Assembly (NCBI GenBank): GCA_001801515.1 | Contig: MGXX01000071.1 | Span: 1,772 to 13,227, forward strand | Length of the DNA stretch: 11,456 nt | Direction of reading: 5' to 3' | Source: Gammaproteobacteria bacterium RIFCSPHIGHO2_12_FULL_38_11 | GTDB lineage: Bacteria > Pseudomonadota > Gammaproteobacteria > Coxiellales > Coxiellaceae | In this document: positions 1-7,769 of the stretch, one piece after another | Layout of the letters: every line of letters begins with the position of its first letter | Position numbering within the stretch: position 1 is the stretch's first letter | Position numbers and translations under genes: made by a program | Notes under the pieces: model-generated | Seen by the model: only the letters and a program-made list of their open reading frames with translations | What the model was told of the DNA's origin: nothing | Database searches by the model: none

Positions 1-1
1 A

Positions 2-2068
2 TTTCACAAACAATGGATTTTATTAGCGGATAAAGAAAAAATTGCCGACTATACTGCCAATGGTTCACCGTGGCCATTATACAGTCATTTGCTGCCGCTA
101 TTTGCGGGTGTTCGTGGTATTCCTGGTGTTGAAGATATTCAACTTACCATGACTGATATTGATCGCATTAAACACGAAAAAATCATACCTTGCACGCAGC
201 AAATTGGCTTACAGTTAAGGTATATTTTAGACAAACACAGTGATTTATTTTTGATACCTTTATTTGGGAAAGAGTATTTTTTTAAAGAGGAATCGTCGGC
301 TACCATAAAAGCTGAGTTAGAAAAATTATCTGTTTTGTCGGCACAGTATGAGTTGGCATTACCCAACAGATTGCCCTTATTGGGTGATGATCAGCAATTT
401 ATGATTTGCGAATCTTTATTTTATGTTATGTCCAAACAATTAGTTACTTTACACCAACCCAGGTTTTCTTCGAGATTTCATTACTTAAGCCCATTTATTA
501 AAACTATGGGTGATTTTGGCGTTGCCTTGTTTTTATCTCCAAACAATCAATGGCAGGATTTATTTAGAAATTTTAAAATAACGTTTGTAAAAATGCTTGG
601 ACATAAAAGAAATTTTGTTTTCAATATAGCGTATTTACTAAAAATGCATCGATCATCGGAATGGCAGGATTTTTTCAATGCATTAGATGATGTGGGCTTG
701 AGTAATTTGTTGGACAGCGATGCTGTGGGTAATTTACTTTCTCAATTTTCACAGAAGCAATGGCCAGCATTAACTAATGCGCTATACCCTGTGGTGAAGT
801 TAGTCATTAAGTCTGGGAGTGATATCATTCTTTTAATAAAAGAACAGATTACTGCTGATAGCGAAAAAATTCTTTCTTTGTTTTCTGACACGGTTAGGTC
901 GGTTCTTTCGAAGGAAGGCCAATTAGAAAATATATTTAAAATTTCAGAAGCGACACATTATTCAAGTATTATTTCGATATGTTATCCGCTTATTAAGAAA
1001 AAAATTAAAAATGATAAAAAATTTTTGCTTGATGCGCTGTTCTCTATCCCGTCTTTGAAAAGAATTTGTTTTATTGTGTTAATGGAAAAATTTTTTGATG
1101 ATATTAAATTTACTGCGGATTATGTTAAATCAATATTAAACCTATTGGATCAATCTGAGTGGGCAGATTTATTTAACTGCATTACAGCACAACGCTTAAT
1201 GGATTGTTTTAAAACGGCTGTTGAATTTGAAGCGTTTTTAGTGTCGTTGAATGCAGGCAACGATCGATTGCATTGCATCTTGGCCTTACGTAATAATATG
1301 CCTGTTTTTTCGATTGATCCGATTGCATTAAATTCTCTAGTGCAAAAATTTCCAAAATGCGAAATGGCTATTTTGGAGTTATTTCGACCTTGCATCATCT
1401 TGATTTTATCTGATTTTTTAACGTCTTTTAAAATGGCAGATCTTTTTTGTCGTCCTATTTTTTCAGAAGAAAAACATATTTTTGAAATGCTCTTTGAAAA
1501 GGCCTTGCCTATTATATTGTCGAAAAAAAATCTGTTGGGTATGCGGCTAGGTGATAAGACTAGTCCTGGCTTATTTGGATTGCCTGAAGCTTATGCTGTG
1601 AATATTATTCAGGAATTGACGAGAATTGAAAATGAAATGATTAAAGAAAATATTTCCAAAGTGAATGCTTCTTATCAAAAACTAGAAATATTATCTATTT
1701 TTATGCAAAAAAGTGAAACGGGTGAATTTCCCAAAGACAGTATTTTTTATTCGCATTTGAGCACACATTTTGGAAAAAACTTTTTTTTATTGATACCGCG
1801 GTATATGAAGCGTTTTGAAAATGAGCGTTCTTTAGGAATACCGCTATTTGAATTTGTGAGCACGCCTTCTGTGCTGCCAAGAAGTCAGACACCATCGGTT
1901 TCTTTAAGACCCTTAAAAACAGCAAGAGTTGTATCCGTTACACCGGTTACACATCCCCACCCGATGCGCTTTCAATTCAGCGCTTCGACAACACAGCGGA
2001 TTCAACGTAACATACTTGGAAACGTTCGCAGAATTACTTTTACAGGTGATGCGCCAGCTTGGCGTTAG
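2..2068 (+). CDS. Large helical-repeat protein of unknown function, 5' end outside window
   Basis: I do not recognise a family. The frame is open to the left edge (688 residues visible), so the gene starts upstream; the first internal start, TTG at 89, has no special claim. The protein is rich in Leu, Phe, Ile and Lys and looks all-helical. A degenerate unit recurs about every 31-37 residues, clearest as NNQWQDLF, SSEWQDFFNAL, QKQWPALTNAL and QSEWADLF, with the Trp at visible residues 184, 221, 254 and 387. Weaker units fit the same phase near 289, 320, 354 and 423. This suggests an alpha-solenoid that binds other proteins. The last 60 or so residues change character: basic, rich in Ser, Thr and Pro, probably disordered. 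No signal peptide or membrane helix is obvious in the visible part. The stop lies 39 bases before tpiA. In a Legionella/Coxiella-type organism a secreted effector is possible, but that is inference. T8 and poly-A runs are frequent. Confidence 0.8.
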   Translation, partial: FHKQWILLADKEKIADYTANGSPWPLYSHLLPLFAGVRGIPGVEDIQLTMTDIDRIKHEKIIPCTQQIGLQLRYILDKHSDLFLIPLFGKEYFFKEESSATIKAELEKLSVLSAQYELALPNRLPLLGDDQQFMICESLFYVMSKQLVTLHQPRFSSRFHYLSPFIKTMGDFGVALFLSPNNQWQDLFRNFKITFVKMLGHKRNFVFNIAYLLKMHRSSEWQDFFNALDDVGLSNLLDSDAVGNLLSQFSQKQWPALTNALYPVVKLVIKSGSDIILLIKEQITADSEKILSLFSDTVRSVLSKEGQLENIFKISEATHYSSIISICYPLIKKKIKNDKKFLLDALFSIPSLKRICFIVLMEKFFDDIKFTADYVKSILNLLDQSEWADLFNCITAQRLMDCFKTAVEFEAFLVSLNAGNDRLHCILALRNNMPVFSIDPIALNSLVQKFPKCEMAILELFRPCIILILSDFLTSFKMADLFCRPIFSEEKHIFEMLFEKALPIILSKKNLLGMRLGDKTSPGLFGLPEAYAVNIIQELTRIENEMIKENISKVNASYQKLEILSIFMQKSETGEFPKDSIFYSHLSTHFGKNFFLLIPRYMKRFENERSLGIPLFEFVSTPSVLPRSQTPSVSLRPLKTARVVSVTPVTHPHPMRFQFSASTTQRIQRNILGNVRRITFTGDAPAWR

Positions 2069-2096
2069 GTTTAATAATGCCTGTAATTCATATTTT

Positions 2097-2100
2097 GGAG
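2097..2100 (+). promoter_or_regulatory. Ribosome binding site of tpiA
   Basis: GGAG lies 7 bases before the ATG at 2108 and fixes that start. No separate promoter is evident in the 39-base gap after the repeat-protein gene, so tpiA transcription probably begins inside or upstream of that gene. Confidence 0.6.
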
Positions 2101-2107
2101 ATTTTAT

Positions 2108-2860
2108 ATGCGTCGACAACTGATCGCAGGCAATTGGAAAATGCATGGCACGCAAAAAAATGCTGAAGTTTTATTACATGAAGTGGGTGTTGGTGCAAAA
2201 GCGGTAACGGCTGAATTGGCTGTCTTTCCTCCTTTCATTCATTTGTTTCAATGCAAAATCTTAGCCTCAAGTCCTGTTCAGTTTGGCGCGCAAAATTGTT
2301 CTGAATATGAAAATGGCGCTTATACTGGCGAAATTTCAGCTCTAATGTTGAAGGAGATGGGGTGTCATTATGTGATTATTGGACACTCTGAACGTCGGCA
2401 AATTTTTCATGAAACGAATCAGCAAATTTATAAAAAATGTATTCAGGCAGTCAATGCAGGACTGGTGCCGATATTGTGTGTGGGTGAAACATTGGCAGAG
2501 CGTACCGAAGCGCGTACGCTACAAGTTGTGCAAGAACAACTTGAAGTTGTCTCACTATTAAAAGATAATTGCGCTACTTTCACTGAAATTGTGATTGCGT
2601 ATGAACCTGTTTGGGCGATTGGCACGGGTAAATCAGCAACCCCTGAAATGGCGCAAGTTGTGCATGCCGAGATTCGGACGCAGTTACAGAAAGTTGATCC
2701 TGTGTTAGCGCAGTTAAGCCGTGTATTATATGGTGGTAGTGTTAAGCCTGATAATGCAAATGCATTGTTTTCAATGCCGGATATTGATGGTGCATTGGTT
2801 GGCGGCGCTTCATTGAAGGCGGCAGATTTTTTGGGAATTGCGACAGAGAGCCACGCGTGA
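2108..2860 (+). CDS. tpiA: Triosephosphate isomerase
   Basis: Interconverts dihydroxyacetone phosphate and glyceraldehyde 3-phosphate in glycolysis and gluconeogenesis, in the cytoplasm as a dimer. The 250-residue length is normal for a bacterial TIM barrel. The active site is complete: Lys11 in GNWKMHG, His93 in IIGHSERR, and catalytic Glu166 in AYEPVWAIGTG, followed by the flexible phosphate-gripping loop. The C-terminal phosphate-binding glycines are present in LYGGSVKPDNA and GALVGGASL. The ATG is supported by GGAG upstream. The gene is followed after 125 bases by secG, an arrangement I recall from Legionella and Coxiella, where tpiA, secG and tRNA-Leu precede nuoA. A 148-residue open frame on the opposite strand is only a shadow of this gene. 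Confidence 0.98.
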   Translation: MRRQLIAGNWKMHGTQKNAEVLLHEVGVGAKAVTAELAVFPPFIHLFQCKILASSPVQFGAQNCSEYENGAYTGEISALMLKEMGCHYVIIGHSERRQIFHETNQQIYKKCIQAVNAGLVPILCVGETLAERTEARTLQVVQEQLEVVSLLKDNCATFTEIVIAYEPVWAIGTGKSATPEMAQVVHAEIRTQLQKVDPVLAQLSRVLYGGSVKPDNANALFSMPDIDGALVGGASLKAADFLGIATESHA

Positions 2861-2985
2861 AGCGAATGTGTAACGCTCGACGGTCTCAATAAAGAGGTAT
2901 TGCTTTGCTATTCGGTAATGTTGAAAAAAACATGAGCGGAAACAAGTGATGCGCGAAAATTAAAAAATATTTTACGGAATTATTT

Positions 2986-3336
2986 ATGCAGCAATTAATT
3001 TTAGTGATCCATGTGTTAGCAGCGTTGTCAATTATTGGTTTGGTGTTAATGCAACATGGTCGTGGTGCCGATGTTGGTGCTTCATTTGGTAGTGGCTCGT
3101 CCAATACTATGTTTGGTAGTGTGGGTGCGCTGCCTTTCTTGATGAAATTAACAACAATTTGTGCAGCTACTTTTTTTATAACCAGTTTATCATTGAGTTA
3201 TTTGGCAGCGCACAATGCGCATAAATCAGAAGCGATGGTGTTACCAGCTGCATTGACCGCGCAGCCTGCAAAAGCGCCGGTGTCAAATAGCGATAGTAAT
3301 GCGGGATTGATGTTTGCCCCAGTAACAAAAAAATGA
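2986..3336 (+). CDS. secG: Protein translocase subunit SecG
   Basis: Small inner-membrane partner of SecY and SecE that assists SecA-driven protein export. At 116 residues it has the family pattern: a first membrane helix at about residues 2-21, the conserved cytoplasmic loop LVLMQHGRGADVGASFGSGS with the following SNTMFGS, and a second helix at about 48-72. The tail after residue 75 is low in complexity, rich in Ala, Pro and Ser, and poorly conserved in the family. The ATG at 2986 starts directly at the first helix, as in other SecG proteins. The ribosome binding site is weak (CGGAA, about 8 bases upstream). The 125 bases between tpiA and secG show no clear terminator, so the two may be cotranscribed. 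The stop codon is 17 bases before the tRNA. Confidence 0.96.
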   Translation: MQQLILVIHVLAALSIIGLVLMQHGRGADVGASFGSGSSNTMFGSVGALPFLMKLTTICAATFFITSLSLSYLAAHNAHKSEAMVLPAALTAQPAKAPVSNSDSNAGLMFAPVTKK

Positions 3337-3353
3337 TCACTGTCACCGTGCAA

Positions 3354-3435
3354 GCCGACGTGGTGGAATTGGTAGACACGCAGCCTTGAGGTGGCTGTGG
3401 CGAAAGCCGTGACGGTTCGAGTCCGTCCGTTGGTA
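3354..3435 (+). tRNA. tRNA-Leu, anticodon GAG
   Basis: A full cloverleaf can be drawn. The acceptor stem pairs 3354-3360 (GCCGACG) with 3428-3434 (CGTTGGT), using two G-U pairs. The D arm contains GTGGAATTGGTAGACAC, and the anticodon stem CAGCC/GGCTG closes the loop TTGAGGT with GAG at 3388-3390. A long class II variable arm (GGC-GAAA-GCC) and a T arm GACGG-TTCGAGT-CCGTC complete it. The long variable arm and GAG anticodon identify a leucine tRNA reading CUC and CUU codons. The discriminator base is A at 3435. The next bases are TTA, so the 3' CCA is not encoded and must be added by a tRNA nucleotidyltransferase. It lies between secG and nuoA on the same strand and is probably processed from a longer transcript. 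Confidence 0.97.
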
Positions 3436-3455
3436 TTATTATAAAACAGAGACGC

Positions 3456-3486
3456 TTGTTGCGTGATGCGTAGCATCACGCAACAA
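3456..3486 (+). repeat. Perfect 14-bp hairpin between tRNA-Leu and nuoA
   Basis: The arm TTGTTGCGTGATGC at 3456-3469 is followed by loop GTA and its exact reverse complement at 3473-3486. No T run follows on either strand, so it is a poor intrinsic terminator. It would sit 24 bases before the nuoA ATG, where it could stabilise the 5' end of the nuo message after tRNA excision, attenuate transcription, or serve as a protein-binding palindrome. Its role is not shown by the sequence. Confidence 0.85.
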
Positions 3487-3510
3487 ATGTATATTAAGCG
3501 AATAAATATT

Positions 3511-3867
3511 ATGCTAACAAATTACTTCCCAATCTTAATTTTCATCGGTGTCGGTATTTTAATCGGCTTATTACCGATTGGTTTGGGATTTTTTTTAGGG
3601 CCTCGCAAACCGAATGCTGCAAAAAATTCTCCTTATGAATGTGGTTTTGATGCATTAGAAAATGCGCGTATGCCATTTGATGTGCGTTTTTATTTGGTTG
3701 CAATTTTATTTATAATCTTCGATTTAGAAACTGCATTTTTATTTCCATGGGCGATGATTCTTCGTAAAGTGGGCTGGCCAGCATTTTGGTCAATGATGGT
3801 TTTTCTGGGTATATTGGTTATCGGATTTATTTATGAGTGGCGCAAAGGCGCTTTGGAATGGGAATAA
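3511..3867 (+). CDS. nuoA: NADH-quinone oxidoreductase subunit A
   Basis: Membrane subunit of proton-pumping complex I at the junction with the peripheral arm. The 118-residue product has three membrane helices (about residues 6-28, 60-80 and 90-108) and the family hallmarks [20 protein letters not shown] and [14 protein letters not shown]; Cys44, Asp71 and Glu73 match the conserved cysteine loop and acidic pair. I choose the ATG at 3511 because [13 protein letters not shown] aligns with the usual start just before helix 1. Upstream in-frame starts at 3463 (GTG), 3466 and 3487 fall in or directly against the perfect palindrome and would add a charged leader without family support. The ribosome binding site is weak. 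It heads the nuo locus, 75 bases after the tRNA. Confidence 0.95.
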   Translation: MLTNYFPILIFIGVGILIGLLPIGLGFFLGPRKPNAAKNSPYECGFDALENARMPFDVRFYLVAILFIIFDLETAFLFPWAMILRKVGWPAFWSMMVFLGILVIGFIYEWRKGALEWE

Positions 3868-3873
3868 TACTCA

Positions 3874-3920
3874 CCCCTTTTGAAAAAGGGGGCGGTTTTG
3901 CAGAAGCCAAAACCAGGGGG
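3874..3920 (+). repeat. Double hairpin, REP-like unit before nuoB
   Basis: Two adjacent stem-loops fill the nuoA-nuoB gap. The first pairs CCCCTTTT (3874-3881) with AAAAGGGG (3884-3891); the second pairs GGTTTTG (3894-3900) with CAAAACC (3908-3914). The unit ends in AGGGGG (3915-3920), which doubles as the nuoB ribosome binding site 11 bases before the ATG. C-run/G-run hairpins that end in GGGGGATTT resemble dispersed intergenic repeats of many bacteria. Only one copy is in this window, so membership of a repeat family is inference. Confidence 0.6.
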
Positions 3921-3931
3921 ATTTAATTTTT

Positions 3932-4426
3932 ATGAATCTACAAAACATGCTCAAACAAGATGGCTTCTTGCTTGCCAAATTTGACGATCTTACCACCTGG
4001 GCGCGTTCAGGTTCAATGTGGCCAATGACATTTGGCTTGGCATGCTGTGCAGTTGAAATGATGCAATGTGCGGCATCGCGTTATGATATCGATCGTTTCG
4101 GATTAATTTTTCGCCCAAGTCCACGGCAATCTGATGTCATGATTGTGGCGGGCACATTATGTAATAAAATGGCACCCGCCTTGCGCAAAGTGTATGACCA
4201 AATGGCAGAACCACGATGGGTTATTTCGATGGGTTCATGTGCAAATGGCGGAGGATATTATCATTACGCTTATTCTGTTGTGCGCGGTTGTGACCGTATT
4301 GTGCCGGTAGATGTTTATGTTCCAGGTTGCCCACCGACGGCAGAAGCATTGCTTTACGGTATTATTCAATTACAGAATAAAATTAATCGTAAGAAAGTAA
4401 TTAAAAAAGTGAGCAAACCATGTTAA
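3932..4426 (+). CDS. nuoB: NADH-quinone oxidoreductase subunit B
   Basis: Peripheral-arm subunit that carries cluster N2, the last [4Fe-4S] centre before quinone. The 164-residue product has all four ligands: the tandem pair Cys38-Cys39 in [10 protein letters not shown], Cys103 in GSCANGGG, and Cys133 in [11 protein letters not shown]. The motif [13 protein letters not shown] is also typical. The ATG at 3932 is supported by AGGGGG upstream and by normal length. The C-terminus is a Lys-rich tail ([13 protein letters not shown]). Its stop codon overlaps the nuoC start by 7 bases, which implies translational coupling. The preceding 64-base gap is a double hairpin rather than ordinary spacer. Confidence 0.98.
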   Translation: MNLQNMLKQDGFLLAKFDDLTTWARSGSMWPMTFGLACCAVEMMQCAASRYDIDRFGLIFRPSPRQSDVMIVAGTLCNKMAPALRKVYDQMAEPRWVISMGSCANGGGYYHYAYSVVRGCDRIVPVDVYVPGCPPTAEALLYGIIQLQNKINRKKVIKKVSKPC

Positions 4427-5052
4427 TTGAAATAATCAATGAACATTTTTCCAATGATATTATTTCCGTCGCTGAACTTGATTGTGTCACGCTCGAATTA
4501 CTTCCTGAAAAATTATTATTTGTTTGTCAAAAACTCCGCAATGAATTTCATTTTGAAATATTAATTGACGTTTGTGGTCTGGATTATGCTGATTATGGTA
4601 TATCACATTGGCGTACGCATGAAACGACCGACTCAGGATTTAGTCGTGGTGTGAATGAAGTGGGTGAGCGTGTGATTACTTGGAATAAGCCGCGCTTTGC
4701 ATCTGTTTATCATTTGTTATCGATTAAAAACAATCAACGCATTCGATTAAAAGTGTATTTAGAAGAAGAACCGGTTGTGCCATCCGTTATTGATATTTGG
4801 AAATCTGCTGATTGGTTTGAACGTGAATCTTATGATTTATTTGGTATTGTTTATGAAGGTCATCCTGATTTACGCCGAATATTAACGGATTATGGTTTTA
4901 AAGGTCATCCTTTCAGAAAAGATTTTCCGTTAATTGGCGAAGTAGAAATGCGCTATGATGCAAAATTGCAGCGCTGCGTTTACGAACCTGTCAGCATTGA
5001 AGACCGTACTTTGGTTCCAAAAGTCATTCGGGATGATAATCGGTATTTGTAA
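4420..5052 (+). CDS. nuoC: NADH-quinone oxidoreductase subunit C
   Basis: The 30-kDa-type peripheral-arm subunit that helps hold NuoB and NuoD. At 210 residues it stands alone rather than fused to NuoD as in E. coli. The signature is clear in the C-terminal half: [20 protein letters not shown], then [19 protein letters not shown]. The ATG overlaps the last 7 bases of nuoB. The C-terminus ends at DDNRYL. In most genomes nuoD follows within a few bases; here nuoD begins 1.46 kb later, after an unrelated ATPase gene with its own candidate promoter. Confidence 0.97.
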   Translation: MLIEIINEHFSNDIISVAELDCVTLELLPEKLLFVCQKLRNEFHFEILIDVCGLDYADYGISHWRTHETTDSGFSRGVNEVGERVITWNKPRFASVYHLLSIKNNQRIRLKVYLEEEPVVPSVIDIWKSADWFERESYDLFGIVYEGHPDLRRILTDYGFKGHPFRKDFPLIGEVEMRYDAKLQRCVYEPVSIEDRTLVPKVIRDDNRYL

Positions 5053-5111
5053 TCCCTTTTTCGCTTTGCAGTTCCTTAATGTGGGAGTCGTGATGCAGCT
5101 TGTCAATGAAG

Positions 5112-5140
5112 TTTACTTCAGTTTATCGATATTATATAAT
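5112..5140 (+). promoter_or_regulatory. Candidate sigma-70 promoter of the ATPase gene
   Basis: TTTACT at 5112-5117 (4 of 6 to the -35 consensus) is followed after exactly 17 bases by a perfect TATAAT at 5135-5140. The predicted start, near 5147, would give a leader of about 34 bases before the ATG at 5181. This is the best promoter match I noticed in the window. It suggests the inserted ATPase gene has its own transcription and may also drive nuoD onward. Confidence 0.6.
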
Positions 5141-5162
5141 TTCAAGATAACTTCGATAAACT
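5120..5162 (+). promoter_or_regulatory. Operator-like inverted repeat around the -10 region
   Basis: AGTTTATCGA at 5120-5129 and its exact reverse complement at 5153-5162 bracket the TATAAT box and the predicted transcription start, 23 bases apart. A second, smaller repeat GAAGT-TT-ACTTC at 5108-5119 covers the -35 box. The layout suits a dimeric repressor site. Alternatively the right arm is part of an untranslated leader, and the left arm would then not be transcribed, which argues for DNA-level rather than RNA-level action. Confidence 0.5.
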
Positions 5163-5180
5163 AAGATAAGGTTACACTAC

Positions 5181-6371
5181 ATGGATTTGCTGCGAAACCC
5201 ATTTTCTCCGGGTGCGGGTACTATTCCTCCTGAATTGGCTGGGCGTCAAGATATTTTACAGCATGCGTTGGTGACATTGGCACGTGTTAAATGTGGTCGT
5301 GCTGAAAAAAGCATGCTTTTAGTAGGCTTGCGCGGTACTGGTAAAACTGTCTTGCTCTATGAGATTGCAATACTAGCCGAAAAGGAAGGCTATTATGCGA
5401 TTATGATAGAAGCGCATGAAAAAAAATCATTAGCCGAAATTTTGCTGCCTGAAATTAGGCGCGTATTATTCGAGTTGGCGTCATTATCTGGAAAAACCAG
5501 TATTAAAATCAATCGTGCGCTGCGTATATTAAAAAGCTTTTTTTTATCACTGAAACTGAGTGTTAAAACATATAATGTTGACTTTGGTTTGGGTGTTGAT
5601 TCTGAAAGGGGTATTGCAGATAGCGGTAATTTGGAGTCTGACTTAATGCAAGTTTTTGTCGCGTTGGGCGAAGCAGCAGCAGAGCGACAAACAGCAGTGG
5701 CGATTATCATTGATGAATTGCAATATTTGAATGATGAAGAATTAAGCTCGATTATTATGGCAATGCATAAAATAGCGCAAAAATCATTGCCTGTTGTGTT
5801 AATCGGCGCAGGTCTTCCGCAACTAGTTGGAAAAGCAGGGCGAGCAAAGTCCTATGCAGAACGTTTATTTGATTATCCAGAATTAGGGCCATTAAAAAAA
5901 GAAGATGCAAAATCAGCTTTGCAATTGCCTGTTAAACATGAAGGTGTTTCTTTTACACAGGACGCATTATCAGAAATTATTCATATTACTGAAGGCTATC
6001 CTTATTTTTTACAAGAGTGGGGATATCAAGCGTGGAATATTGCAGAAAAATCTCCTATTGATTCTAATGTAGTAAAACGGGCAACAATAGCATCATTAAA
6101 AAGATTAGATCAAGGATTTTTTCGTGTGCGATTTGATCGTTTAACACCGCGTGAAAAAGATTACTTACAGGCATTGGCAAAGTTGGGTGCAGAACCACAG
6201 CGCTCTGGTGATGTTGCTGAGAAATTAGGTATCGATGTCAAAAATGCAGCGCCATTGCGAAATAACCTAATTAGAAAAGGGATGATTTATAGTCCCAAAC
6301 ACGGTGATACGGCATTTACTGTGCCATTGTTTGAAGAGTTTTTGAAACGAATTTCAAGCAAATCCATTTGA
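5181..6371 (+). CDS. AAA/ORC-like P-loop ATPase with C-terminal winged-helix region
   Basis: The 396-residue product is a soluble P-loop ATPase of the general AAA_16/ORC-CDC6-like type. Walker A is GLRGTGKT at residues 49-56. Walker B is AVAIIIDELQYL with Asp178-Glu179. A sensor-like GAGLPQL follows, and RAKSYAERLF near 222-231 may hold an arginine finger. The last 77 residues, from RLTPREKDYL, read as a winged-helix domain (SGDVAEKLGI as a helix-turn-helix core), suggesting DNA binding. From memory, close relatives with the same LRNPFSPGAG N-terminus occur widely as uncharacterised ATP-binding proteins; their role is unknown to me. AAGG lies 9 bases before the ATG. It separates nuoC from nuoD, has its own candidate promoter and operator-like repeat, and ends 31 bases before the 28-bp repeat. 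No homology to complex I is seen. It contains a T8 run near 5538. Confidence 0.88.
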   Translation: MDLLRNPFSPGAGTIPPELAGRQDILQHALVTLARVKCGRAEKSMLLVGLRGTGKTVLLYEIAILAEKEGYYAIMIEAHEKKSLAEILLPEIRRVLFELASLSGKTSIKINRALRILKSFFLSLKLSVKTYNVDFGLGVDSERGIADSGNLESDLMQVFVALGEAAAERQTAVAIIIDELQYLNDEELSSIIMAMHKIAQKSLPVVLIGAGLPQLVGKAGRAKSYAERLFDYPELGPLKKEDAKSALQLPVKHEGVSFTQDALSEIIHITEGYPYFLQEWGYQAWNIAEKSPIDSNVVKRATIASLKRLDQGFFRVRFDRLTPREKDYLQALAKLGAEPQRSGDVAEKLGIDVKNAAPLRNNLIRKGMIYSPKHGDTAFTVPLFEEFLKRISSKSI

Positions 6372-6402
6372 AATTCAATGCATATTCAGACGATTAAGTT
6401 TT

Positions 6403-6430
6403 CGCAGCAGATTGCAACTGCCGAATCTAG
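6403..6430 (+). repeat. 28-bp dispersed repeat, copy 1 (before nuoD)
   Basis: This 28-base segment matches 9201-9228 at 26 positions, including an exact 16-mer CAACTGCCGAATCTAG. Similarity stops at both edges. It starts 31 bases after the ATPase stop codon and ends 85 bases before the nuoD start. The other copy follows the U-box gene in the same orientation. Confidence 0.8.
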
Positions 6431-6515
6431 GTTGAATAATCCCTTACGTTTTCCTCAAAAATAAACTATCATAAACCCTAAATTCATCGCGAAAATGTAC
6501 TTTGGAATACGTTTC

Positions 6516-7769
6516 ATGTCTGAACTTAAAAATCTTACCTTCAATTTCGGTCCGCAACATCCCGCGGCGCACGGCGTTTTACGCCTTATTTTAGAAACCG
6601 ATGGTGAAGTGATTCAAAAAGTGGATCCTCATATCGGGCTATTGCATCGCGCAACCGAAAAGCTGGCAGAATCAAAGCCTTTTAACCAATCAATTGGATA
6701 TATGGATCGGCTTGATTATGTGTCGATGATGTGCAACGAACATGGTTATGTTTTGGCGATTGAAAAATTGTTAAAAATAGAAGCGCCCATCAGGGCGCAA
6801 TATATTCGCACGATGTTTGATGAAATCACCCGTATTTTAAATCATTTATTGTGGCTCGGTGCGCATGCGCTCGATTGCGGTGCGATGACTGTCTTTTTAT
6901 ATTGCTTCCGTGAACGCGAAGATTTAATGGATTGCTATGAAGCGGTTTCAGGTGCGCGTATGCATGCAACTTATTATCGTCCGGGCGGTGTTGCAAAAGA
7001 TTTACCAGACACAATGCCGCAATATAAAAAATCGCGTTGGCATTCTGAAAAAGAAGTGAAGAAAATGAATACGAATCGCGAAGGTTCCTTACTCGATTTT
7101 ATTGAAGATTTCACGAATCGCTTTCCAAAATTAGTTGATGAATACGAAACATTATTAACAGACAACCGTATTTTTAAACAACGCACCGTGGATATTGCGA
7201 TTGTTTCTGCAGAACGCGCATTGCAATTGGGTTTTACGGGCCCGATGCTGCGTGGTTCGGGTGTTGAGTGGGATTTACGTCGTAAACAACCCTATGCAGC
7301 CTACGAACACCTCGATTTTCAAATTCCGATTGGCAAAAATGGCGATTGTTATGATCGATATTTAGTACGCGTTGAAGAAATGCGCCAGTCCAATAAAATT
7401 ATTAAACAATGTGTCGATTGGTTGCGTAAAAATCCTGGCCCGATTAAAACCACTGATTTTAAAGTATCGCCGCCACCACGCGAAACCATGAAAGAAAGTA
7501 TGGAAGGCATGATTCATCACTTTAAATATTTCACAGAAGGTTATTGTGTGCCTGCCGGTGAAGCGTATGCGGCAATTGAACATCCGAAAGGGGAATTTGG
7601 TGTTTACTTGGTTTCAGATGGCTCGAATAAACCGTATCGTTTAAAAGTGCGCGCTGCTGGTTTCTCACATTTGGCATCGATGGATGAATTGTGTCGCGGT
7701 CATATGATCGGGGATTTGGTGGCGGTGATTTCGAGTTTGGATGTGGTTTTTGGGGAAATTGATCGGTAG
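6516..7769 (+). CDS. nuoD: NADH-quinone oxidoreductase subunit D
   Basis: The 49-kDa-type subunit that forms the quinone pocket with NuoB. From the ATG at 6516 the product is 417 residues, the usual length. I prefer it to the in-frame ATG at 6495 because [20 protein letters not shown] matches the family start and GGAA lies 8 bases upstream. His19 (in HPAAHG) and Tyr68 (in DRLDYVSMM) are spaced exactly as the quinone ligands His38 and Tyr87 of the Thermus enzyme. The C-terminus ends with the typical VVFGEIDR. It lies 144 bases after the ATPase gene and 150 bases before nuoE, wide spacing for a nuo operon. Confidence 0.97.
   Translation: MSELKNLTFNFGPQHPAAHGVLRLILETDGEVIQKVDPHIGLLHRATEKLAESKPFNQSIGYMDRLDYVSMMCNEHGYVLAIEKLLKIEAPIRAQYIRTMFDEITRILNHLLWLGAHALDCGAMTVFLYCFREREDLMDCYEAVSGARMHATYYRPGGVAKDLPDTMPQYKKSRWHSEKEVKKMNTNREGSLLDFIEDFTNRFPKLVDEYETLLTDNRIFKQRTVDIAIVSAERALQLGFTGPMLRGSGVEWDLRRKQPYAAYEHLDFQIPIGKNGDCYDRYLVRVEEMRQSNKIIKQCVDWLRKNPGPIKTTDFKVSPPPRETMKESMEGMIHHFKYFTEGYCVPAGEAYAAIEHPKGEFGVYLVSDGSNKPYRLKVRAAGFSHLASMDELCRGHMIGDLVAVISSLDVVFGEIDR

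Noticed and set aside
89..2068. TTG at 89 as the start of the repeat protein
   Set aside because: The same frame is open without a stop from position 2, with protein-like sequence, so the gene most likely begins upstream of the window.
2443..2889. 148-codon open frame on the minus strand
   Set aside because: It lies antisense to the clear tpiA gene, has no ribosome binding site of note, and has a composition typical of a reversed coding strand.
3463..3510. GTG at 3463 or ATGs at 3466 and 3487 as nuoA starts
   Set aside because: They lie in or next to the perfect palindrome and extend the protein beyond the normal NuoA N-terminus.
6495..6515. ATG at 6495 as the start of nuoD
   Set aside because: It adds seven residues without family support; the ATG at 6516 has a better-placed GGAA and the expected N-terminus.
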